64,000 nucleotides of DNA. It comes from Vigna angularis (taxonomy: Eukaryota; Streptophyta; Magnoliopsida; Fabales; Fabaceae). A program made the position numbers and the translations under genes. Below the pieces are notes generated by a model. It searched no databases. It was not told where the DNA came from and saw nothing but the letters and a program-made list of their open reading frames with translations. Positions 54,398 to 64,000 of this stretch are shown here, one piece after another (the stretch's first letter is position 1; the number at the start of each line of letters is the position of its first letter). The stretch lies in contig NC_068971.1 of assembly GCF_016808095.1 (NCBI RefSeq), forward strand, positions 51,043,631-51,107,630, read 5' to 3'.

Positions 54398-57244
54398 AAA
54401 AAGAAAATAAATATATATTGTTGTAAATATAGCAGAAAATTATTTATTATAAAACATTTTTTTTTGCTTTGAATAATAATAATAACAGTAGTAGTAGTCA
54501 TAAAATAAGTAAATAATAATAATAATATAATAAAATAAGTAAATAAGAAAAGAAAAGTTAGGCTTTAACTTATTAACATTCATATCACTATTTCACAATT
54601 TGGTGAAGATATACCCTCATCTAATATTCTGCCACAAACTACAACAATACCTATAATGCAGTTGGGAAATAGGTTGCGTTGACAAGGTTTTTCCTAAAGC
54701 TCGTTTCAAACTTAGTATAGTACATGAATGTGTTTTAAAAATAATATTCCTTTATTTTTTAATTATAGAAGTATAAGATGAATCAATTTGTAAGTTTTTG
54801 GATTCGGCCTAATTTACGTTTATTTAGATTCCGGATCAGCACGATTGAATAAAATTAAGTGATTTAATTCTGGCCACAACTTTTTTAACCTAACTTATTT
54901 TGTGGACTTTTTGAATAGGTTCACTTGAAATTATTTTTCACAACTTTAATTTTAAATAGTATTTACTAATAACGAAAATTTGGAATTTTTACCTTTATGC
55001 TTGATCTAAAGGATAAAAGAAGTTAAAACATTCCTTCCAAATTAACAAAATAAATGTTGGTTTAGGTAGGTAGATGATGGGTAAACAAGGAAAAACGAAT
55101 ACTAGAATTTGTGTTTTCCTTATACAAAGAAATACGACCTAATGGATTATATTACATGAATAAATAATTGTTATTAAATAATAATTATTTTTAACTATTT
55201 TTTATTAAATTCATTACGGAATATCCATAATTAATTATGAATATGTGTATTCGTTTATTATAATAATAATAATAATAAAAAAAAAATAGTATTCTTTTCT
55301 TTCTAATCAATAATTTTTTTTTCTCTCTCTATCAAACAAAGCATTAATACTATCCGCTCCATGGCTTAAAACTGCTCAGCACTCCAGAATAGCATCGTAT
55401 TACTAATCAGTGATTTGACATGAATAGTATATGGTGGCATGACAAATCATCAAATGAAAAGATATTCCTTACACTTCATTTAGTAAAAAAAATGAAAAAG
55501 AGACTAAAAAGATTATTTGATTGAAAAAAAGAAATGTATCGGTCATACTTGATCGGTCAGTCTAAACGAGTTAACCCTGTTACAAACATCATCGTGCATA
55601 ATTCTAAGATTGAGTGGTTGCGATAAAAAATCAAACTGTTAATTTATAGACAAATTATTTCTAATACATATCAACTATAATCAATTGAGTTTTAATTAAG
55701 TTTTTGATAATTTAAAATCTATAAATATAATTTTAAAATAAAAAGATGATGATAATATTTAAAATATATTAATTATTTAAATAATTAAATCACATCAAGG
55801 TACTTTGTGTTGTGGTGTGGAGATAATCTCAAATTTAATCGAATATACAGATAGAACAAGTAATGACATAAAGACAAGTATTCGAATTTTCAAAATTTTA
55901 TAAATACCATAAACAGTTAATCTCGATCTCATATCCGAAAACAAAAACATAATTTTATAATAATATAATAATAAACTCATGGTATATTATACAAGTCACC
56001 TAATCTATTGCCAATAATGAAAACGATTACATATGAATTAAAATAAACATATAAGACAGCTTCATATAATCAATCTTGTGTTATAGACAGATATAAGACA
56101 ACTTAATGTGTATACCTAGAATATAAGTCACTTGTGGTTATGATTTTTTCTTCTTTCTCATTATAACATGAAAGAAAGAAGAGGATGATTCATAATTTTC
56201 TTTAAATCAGCTCAAATCATGTAATCAAAGTCTTGTATCGTTAAATAGATTCCTTCATACGTACCATACCATACCAAACGAAGCAATAGAGTGTAGAATT
56301 GCACCGCTTAGTTAAGAAAATCGGAGAAAGTAACTGAAAGAAAATGAAACTTGGATGCTGTGATGTGAATACTTCCAATAATAACCCAAGTTGAGGGAAA
56401 AGTTCTATAAAAGGAGAATTTTATTTTTCGGTAGAACCTATTCAGAGAATTTCAAAACGTGTTTATACAATTGGATTTATTCTGTTCCGTAGTTGAAAAC
56501 AATTACTGGAAAAATGGGATGAAGGGAAAAGCAGAATGGCATATTGAAAACGAAGGTGACGTATTTCTGTCACTTTTAAATTTATTATCCTCACTCAACG
56601 TCGTTACTTCTCTCTCCCCCTCTGCCAAATCGTCAACACAAAAACCAATTCTACAACGTAACAAGTAAAAAATACACATATTTAAACCACCAGAATGTAA
56701 TGATGTTTAATGTAAATTTAGTTTAGGTAACAATTAATTGCTTAGTTAGGGCAGAATGAAGAACACTGTAATTAAGCTATCATTAGACGCTAACATGTTT
56801 TTTTTCCATCCAAAGGTTATATGTCTCATTGTCATGGATCCCTTTTGCAGATACACCGATAACAATGATTCAACAACTCAACATTATTAGTTGTTGAATC
56901 TGGATCTATTATTTGTTCAAAGGAACAATATGGGTGTTCAACTGTTTATCTTGTTATCTCTGTCCTAGTCAGTGTGTTGTGTGGACTCCGTTAAGCATCG
57001 TGAACAGAGATTAAGAAAAACAAAAAAAACACCTATGATTTTCTACCGACCCTTCAGATACCTCTGTTTGTGTCTTGTCTTGGATTTTCCAAAGTCACGG
57101 TCAAACGTTTGTGCCTTCTTGTTTCATCAGTCACTAAACCAGTGCCGGATTCATGGACTCATGTCTGAATTATAGAACATGGTAAATTGTTGTGTTTCAA
57201 AGGAAAATTTTACCTTTTTTTTCCCTTTTTAAAAAATTCTAATG

Positions 57245-57355
<111 letters not shown>

Positions 57356-59988
57356 ATATCTGCATTTTTTAATCTAGTATAAAACAAAATTTGGCTGCTT
57401 TCGCCATGCACAGTCATCACGATAATCCTGAATTAAGGAATAAAAAGCTGAGCAAGTAGTTTATTTTATTTAGCACGCACACACATAAGAAAACTATAGA
57501 TTAAGCCATTCTTAGTTAGAAGATGATGCATCCACCTAAATCATTGATTATGCACATGCACATGGCTGTTTTTTATTTGTAGTTGCTTCGTAAGAAATTT
57601 ATATAAAACGTGAAATGGAAGGCATGAGAGAAAAGATCTAAAGATGTATCTGTGTTTTGTTCATAAGATGCTGGTAAAATATGTAACAAAATGAATGGAC
57701 ACAGTACATGAATATCTTCACACCAGGAATACTCATCTAACAAATGGGTCCTATAACAAAAAATATATGGTGCTGCCTGATTCTGCCAAGACCGTGGGAA
57801 AGCGACCATTCATCCATCAATACCTCATCATATCATGCACCACCATGCTATGTATCAAATGCAATGTATTTCATTACACAACATGCTTACCCATCAACAT
57901 CTTCTTAAACATTATTTTCTTAATAATACTTTCATTTTTTATAATTTCATTTGTTCAACATCCCACGACAACAACAAAAAATAATACGAATTTGCGATAT
58001 AAAATGGTCGTAAACTTCAGTTTTTCAAGTCAATTTTAATATCATAACATAAATAAAATTTAAATTTAATTCAATTTTATAAAATCAGACGAGATATTGA
58101 AAATCGTGATATTGTTCCCGATGTTGTGTGAGTGATCAGTGTGTAACCTTAATTAATTCCAGAGAAGTGAATAGGATTTTGTTTGTATTTGCCTCAGAAA
58201 TTTTGGACCTTCTTCCAGCTTCGTATTAGCTGTGCCTCCACATTTTTCAAAACTCTTTTATTATATTTCAGAAAGACCTCTCTTACATTAACCTTGCGTT
58301 TCACAAAAAGAAAGAAACATAAAAAATAGGTCCACAAGAAAATAAAATAATAAAATCTTTTGTTCTTTTTATAATTTTTATTTTAAAGCTGCATAAAATA
58401 TATTGATTGATTAAAGATGCGAGATTCAGTTGGTTAGACATTACACCAGACGCATCTCCAAGTCGATTCCAATTACATCGTTAATTAAATGATTAGAGTA
58501 ATTAAATCCTTAATGATAATTATTGGAAATTTGATATGTAGACAAAAGATACACGAAAGAACTCAACTTATCAGCAGATTGGATGAAAAAGGGTGTTGTT
58601 GTTTATAGAGGATGCACTAAAACTGAGTCTTTTCAATGAAGTAAGCAACGAGCAAAAGTAAAGTGCAACATCACATCAAAATAGGTAGAAACAAGTTTTT
58701 TTCTTTCTTAAATTTCTCAATACCCATTTCATTCATTTCTCTTTCGATTCCATCCCTTTTGGAATTTTCCCGAAGGATCTTAGCCCTACCACTCAGAAAA
58801 GTTATGCCACCACTCAAACCTTTCACTGTTCCTGATAACTTTCTAAGTTATTGCAATTTACGAAAATACTATAATTCTTATTATTAAAAGTATTGTTTGA
58901 ATATATTATTTTCCCATTAATCTAAGAATTTTCTATGAGAATTTGGTAGTAGGGTAATTATTGACGATCGTTTGTTCAAGACTGCAATTATTGATGAGTT
59001 TTTTTACACGTGATAAATGACACTCTGCCCCAGGGGAAAACGTGTTTTCACCTGCCTGTAAGATGGGTCAGAAAATAAGAATAAAATACAAATAAGGCTT
59101 ATTTGAAATAAAAATGATTTTTTCATTTCTTTAAAATTAGTAGTCAGGTTTAAATCTTATTAAGAAAAACAAGTACTTAAATAGGAGGGGGTTTGATTTT
59201 TTATTTTTTATTTTTTATTTTGTTGCAGTTTAATTAAAAATAAATTAATAAATCATGAACCCGGTAAAAAAATTAACTTCGAGTATTTTATTATTTTGTT
59301 TTACAAATCATAACATTTCTTTTAATAGTGAATAGATATTTATTGACTTCCTAACTTTAGTAAAGTGAACCTGTCACTTCAATAAAATCTCAACTTTTAA
59401 TACGACTTTACTCTAATTTTGTCTCCTAAAAATGAAGAGAGAGAATATCCCTGAAAATTTCATAGAGAACATCAAAATGAAGTTTCAGACAACAAAATTG
59501 AAAACTTATTAAATAATCTAAAAAATTAGATATATTTGGCAATCAAATGTGTCAATAAGTTAAGATAAAATTATTACTAGTAATAAAAGCTATTGGGTTT
59601 TGAAGCTCAAGTAGAGAAATGCCAGATAGAATAATAATAATAGCATTTAGCAACACCAAAACACGATTCTTAAAATCACAAACCACAGAAATTCTTATTG
59701 CATCATCATCAAACCACCACATTGCACAAGAAGGAAAATCCAGGCAGCTGGGTAAACCCATATTGGTACCCAAAACACAGAATGAACGAAACTGAAAGAA
59801 CCACACAAACAACAAGAGCAAGGGTCTCACATCTCCCGAATCTCCGAAAAACTCCAATAGCAATTATCAGTGTTCCCTGAAACCGAGTGACCCAGTCACC
59901 GCCACGTGCACAACCCCTTTATTTAATTATTCCACTAACGGCAACACGTGACCGCGTTTTAGTTATTTATATATTTTATTATTATTGT

Positions 59989-60537
59989 TTATATTGCAAG
60001 AACCAAACCGGGCACGGATTTCCCGACCCGACCCGATACGCTGCTCTCCCACACGCAAGGAAAGCGGCCGGTGCCGGAGCTTGCGGGAACAATCTCGCCG
60101 GAAGCTTCGAAGCGGGTGACGGTGAGGGCAGTGTTAAAGTACTCTCTCACCTGAGTAATTATCCCATCCGCGACAGTCCAGGCGTGAACCCAGGCAATGT
60201 TGCGGGTGGTGTCGCAGCCCTCGACGAGGACGGTGGAGCCGAAGGCGGCGATGGATTGCGGAACGAATCGGAAGGTTTCGGCGGTGGAATCGCCGGTGAG
60301 CATGCGCATCAAAAACTGGTGTGGCGGAGGACCATGGAACCACCACTCGAGGTCGGCAGCGAGGATCCTGGCGACGGCGGCGGAGTCGCCGGAGCTTAGG
60401 GCGTCATACAGTGCTAGCACCAGCTGCTTGTTGCTGGAATCAGCGTCCGAAGGACTTGCCTGAGAGTTAGCCAGTTCGAGAAAAAGGTTTCGAGTTTCGG
60501 TGGGAAAGAAGACGATTCGAGAACCAGGAGCAGCCAA
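59989..60537 (-). CDS. WUN1: WUN1/SAG20-like wound-induced protein (SnoaL/NTF2-like fold)
   Basis: A single open minus-strand exon ends in TAA at 59989-59991. Family motifs appear in order: NKQLVLALYDALSSGDSAAV, LEWWFHGPPPHQFLMRMLTG, FRFVPQSIAAFGSTVLVEGC, RNIAWVHAWTVADGIITQVR, EYFNTALTVTRF and the terminal GKSVPGLVLAI. This is the plant wound-induced/WI12 subgroup of the NTF2-like superfamily, whose biochemical role is unknown and whose transcripts rise on wounding or senescence. The start is a problem: the frame is open back to a stop at the TATA box, but contains no ATG before residue 77 (60309). The first codon of the listed span is TTG. Starting at 60309 gives a 106-residue product that lacks the first part of the fold. 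Non-AUG initiation, an unseen upstream exon or a lost start are possible. Confidence 0.85.
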   Translation of the reverse strand: MAAPGSRIVFFPTETRNLFLELANSQASPSDADSSNKQLVLALYDALSSGDSAAVARILAADLEWWFHGPPPHQFLMRMLTGDSTAETFRFVPQSIAAFGSTVLVEGCDTTRNIAWVHAWTVADGIITQVREYFNTALTVTRFEASGEIVPASSGTGRFPCVWESSVSGRVGKSVPGLVLAI

Positions 60538-60587
60538 ACAATGTCTTGTTTCGTTGTGTTGAGTCTTGCAAGGGGACCGAGGAGGGG

Positions 60588-60595
60588 TTTATATA
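60588..60595 (-). promoter_or_regulatory. TATA box of the WUN1-like gene
   Basis: The minus strand reads CCTATATAAACCCC, a strong plant TATA context, about 50 bp upstream of the open coding frame. Transcription would be expected to start near 60555-60565, leaving a very short 5' UTR and placing no ATG before 60407. Confidence 0.65.
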
Positions 60596-60788
60596 GGAAG
60601 GCTGCGCCGCGATGTTTGCGATCAGGTGCGGCCAATGTGTTTTGGAGTCGGTTTTGTGGGTGTACGTGTCACATTTGAATTGGTTGGCGGGAACGATAGT
60701 GGATGAAGTGGGAACAGCGTAGGGTTTTAATGGGTATAAATGTTGCAACGTCACGAGGTATGAGAATGGTAACAAAAGGAAGGGAGAC

Positions 60789-60810
60789 GGTCAAGCCTAC
60801 TTTTTTGACT
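60789..60810. promoter_or_regulatory. inverted pair of W-box cores upstream of WUN1
   Basis: GGTCAA (TTGACC on minus) at 60789-60794 and TTGACT on plus at 60805-60810 form two WRKY-type W-boxes in inverted orientation, about 200 bp upstream of the TATA box. Wound-responsive genes often carry such sites; function here is inferred only. Confidence 0.35.
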
Positions 60811-63800
60811 TGGGTTTTAGTGATGTGTTCGTGTGTCTCAACTCTTGCCAGAGGAAGAAAAATCTTTGCCCACAGCAACAAATTAAATTATACACTTCAC
60901 TCTATTATGTTAAATATTTCCATTTGAATATGGATTTCCAATTCGTTAAAAAAATTGATTTTTTTTTTATAAATTCATGTGAAGCATCAATCTTTTAAAA
61001 AAAATATACATTATGCAATTGATAAAAATTAAATCAATTTTTATATTGTAATGTATAAACAGTTATTTCTTCTATACGAAAATAAAAAAGATAAACTAAA
61101 TTTTTTATAGATATTTATTATTTCAATTTTTTCAAAAGAGGCAACTAATAAAAGAAGAGAAGAATTTTTTGTGTGATATTTATATACAAAAGTTAACCAA
61201 TCTATTTCTTTTGACTATGTATGGTACATGCATTGAATTTTTCACCTCTCACCTTTCTAAATTTTGCTTGCAATTAATTGAAGGAGACTACGAGAAAATC
61301 ACTGCAAATTCGATTTTCGAGGAATTGATTTTCAATATTTTTAAGAAAGAGGGATAAATTTTTAAAAGAAAACATACATTTTATACATAAAAATACAATT
61401 AAAAAAATTCAGCTCTTTTCAATTTGCTATTTTAAAAGGGGAAAAAAAAGTAACGTTATCAATTTGGTGAAAAAATCTAGCTGCGTTAGGGCGTCATGTG
61501 ATGTGAGTAGAAGAGAGTTGTTGAGGCTGGTGCCGATGGCCTTTTCAAGCTTCCCTACAGATTTGTTTGCGTTGTTGCCTTTGTCTTTATTTTTTCTTTA
61601 CTTACAAAAAAGTTAAAGATAACTGGCAGTGATTTTAGAATAAAGTATCGAAGCCACTTTGATGAATTTAACTGTTCAAACAGAAAAAAATAAATTAATA
61701 CACACAACTTTTTTATTTTCTTTTTTAAAATATAAAAATTCAATTTTCTTATAATTCTTTATTTTTATAACACGTGTCAAATATAAAAATGTTAACCTTA
61801 TAGATTTAGAAATGTTGTTAGTTTTGTCGACTTTTAAAAAGAAGAATAAAGTGATAAGTGAAAGCGTGTATATAATAATGCGATTGCGGGTCTCAGTTTT
61901 TGGGTTACTTTCTTACGTTAACGGATTTAGCTTAATTTGGTTGGGTTCCTTAACCACAAGGTATGCTTATGGTTGGTAGAAGCAGAAAGCTTGATTAAAC
62001 ATACCCACAGTTTAATTAACTTAATTTTTTAGCTTATTTTATTATTATCACTATCTTATTTAGTTTATTAACTTAATTTGAATCTCATTTACTTTTGAGA
62101 TTTTAAAGTATTCATTATCACATTTTATGACAACTGTACAGATTAATATAGATTAAGAAAATGTAAAGACGCAGTTGATAAATTAGTACTAATAATGTCT
62201 GTTAAAGATTAATTAATTAGCAAGGTGGTGGTATCTTGTACGCAATTTCATTCATTGCGGCAGGAACCAGAACAACACAAAATTAAGTTTTGACAGATTA
62301 ATCCATTTACAACTCGTTTATTTTCATTTTATTATGTTTTTAATTTGTCATTATTAAAAGTAACCAATATAATTATTTCTTTTAAGTTATTATAAATATC
62401 ATACTGATATAAGATGTAAATAATAAATGATGATTTATTCATTAAGTTAAGTTGTTGATAAATAATACGTAAGACCAACAATGAGTATTATGTATTACTA
62501 TAATAATATTATTGTCATAAATGTAACAAAAATATATATTGATTCATTTAAAGAAATTAAATTAAAATAATTAAAAAATATTGGAAAAAAATTGAAAATG
62601 ATCGCAATAGAAGTAGGAAAGACTATTAAGATGAATGAAAGAGAAAAACATTGAAAAAAAAAAAAGAAAATCCAACTAGTGGCTAAAAAATAGCAACTTT
62701 TTTGTTCGTTTTGGTCGGAAAGCGCTTTCCAACTAGTTTTTTTTATCCACGAGTTTTTTTTTTTATTATTTTAAGAAGTGAATGTAATGTATAATAGTCG
62801 TAAAACATGAATAATTTAAAATAAAGAAAACTTCAAATGGTAATAATTTAGAGTTAAAAGTGAGAAAGCAAAAAGAGAGAAAAAAGAGTGGTATATTTTA
62901 TTTATTCTGAAAGGTGTTTGTTAAGAGTTGTCCCTAAATGATAGCACCAAGAGTTCAAAGTGAGATTTGATACGTGTAAAGGGAACTGTGAAATATAATA
63001 ACACAATGAAAAAAACAAAATTAAGATGTAATTTTATAATGAAGAAAATGAACACTAACATGAATAGTTGGTTAAGTTGATAGGTCCTGAAGGCTAATCC
63101 ACAATAAATTAATATTTTTAGGTGGTTAGCTAGTTTTAGTTCATTTTGCCTAATTTGTCAACTCCGCAGACCTACATTCAATAGGACAACTCGGTTAAGT
63201 GATATTCAGAATATTTATTTTCTTTGATAAAAGTTTTTTTGAAATACACTTTTTAATAATTTTTATTTTCATTTTAATTTTAAGATTTTACATACACACA
63301 TATGTATGTATAAAGGATACAATTATTTGGTCTCTTTTTTTTTTCAATTTTATCTTTCTAATTACTATATTTTAAATTAAAATAATTATTTATAATAATT
63401 TTTTTTAAATCATTGGTAACTATTTTCTTAATTCAAATAATTACTCATAATTATTTATTTTTTTATAATTTTAGTAACTACTTTTTTTAATTTAAATAAT
63501 TATTCATAATAAACAAAATTATTTACACAATATTACTCATAATAATTTTTTAATAACTAAATTTTATTTTATCTACGTGTATATTTATAATTATATATCT
63601 TTTTGTTTTTTCAATTTTACTCTCTTGATTACTATTTTTAAAATTTAAATTATATTTAGAAATTTAAAAGGATTAAATATATTTTTAATCTTACTTACAC
63701 AAAATTTAAATTTATCTATGTCTAAGATTTTAATATATATTGAAATCGTTTTAGAATTTTAGAGCTAAGCGAGTTACATTTAAGTTCGAGCTATTCGAGT

Positions 63801-64000
63801 TGTATTTCAATTTCATGTCGAGTTAACCGAACTATTCGAGTTGTATTTCATCTCTCTATGTGTTTTTCCATTTTTTGTTTGAAATTTATAAATATGTTAA
63901 ACTATTATTTGTTAACGACACAAAACATACATAGCGAAAGTTTTCTTTCATGATTTCTTTTATTTTTGTCTCTCTTGTTTATGTGTTTTTGTTCTTAATG
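60811..64000. other. right flank, no gene seen
   Basis: 3.2 kb of AT-rich DNA. A small GC-richer patch at 61485-61560 has no similarity that I recognise. Near 63760-63850 the phrase CGAGTTGTATTTCA and CTATTCGAGTT is repeated at about 75-bp spacing. No exon chain or transposon end could be supported. Confidence 0.5.

Noticed and set aside
58411..58485. tRNA-like phrase ATTCAGTTGGTTAGACATT
   Set aside because: Only the D-arm looks right; no acceptor stem, anticodon stem or GGTTCRANYC T-loop could be formed.
59552..59863. Open minus-strand frame with Trp/Phe-rich start
   Set aside because: No ATG at its beginning, no similarity that I recognise and no downstream exon chain; left as possible non-coding transcript only.

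Overview
The window is nuclear DNA from a flowering plant, almost certainly a papilionoid legume (a Phaseolus/Vigna/Glycine-type genome). The genes are split by GT-AG introns, the intergenic DNA is very AT-rich with long (AT)n arrays, and transposons of families familiar from legumes are frequent. One gene is a plastid-signal-less prephenate dehydrogenase of the kind known from legumes. There is no bacterial, organellar or viral segment.

Layout. 1-8.8 kb is a transposon-rich flank. It holds a Pack-MULE (264-1708) with a perfect 9-bp target duplication that carries fragments of a pectinesterase, a sphingolipid delta-8 desaturase and probably a kinase. It also holds a MITE, a non-autonomous CACTA element (2145-3721) and a 1-kb foldback element (7386-8410). 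8.8-12.2 kb is a two-exon plant gene of unknown function. 13.5-20.4 kb is a nine-exon BADC gene (biotin-less BCCP-like subunit of plastid acetyl-CoA carboxylase). 25.1-30.7 kb is a seven-exon RETICULATA-RELATED 5/6 gene. 31.6-33.4 kb (minus) is a six-exon TyrA-type dehydrogenase with the Asn that marks legume prephenate dehydrogenases. 37.4-40.1 kb (minus) is a three-exon CHX cation/H+ antiporter. 44.1-44.5 kb (minus) is a small heavy-metal-associated domain protein. 46.5-47.7 kb (minus) is a Sel1-repeat protein. 47.7-60.0 kb is a 12-kb stretch with no gene I can support. 60.0-60.5 kb (minus) is a WUN1/SnoaL-like wound-induced protein with no in-frame ATG ahead of its domain. The rest, to 64 kb, shows nothing I can name.

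The genes do not form a pathway or cluster; they are ordinary housekeeping and stress genes. BADC and the RER gene are neighbours on the same strand, and as I recall their Arabidopsis homologues At3g56130 and At3g56140 are also adjacent, so this pair looks like old microsynteny. Three products are predicted or likely plastid proteins (BADC, RER and part of the surrounding metabolism), while the tyrosine-pathway enzyme appears cytosolic.

Exon boundaries were read by hand from splice-site consensus and continuity of reading frame; every multi-exon model given sums to a multiple of three with a terminal stop. I found no convincing undescribed biological system. The strongest points for follow-up are the multi-gene Pack-MULE, the Asn-type dehydrogenase, the WUN1 gene without a usable AUG, and two large foldback elements.
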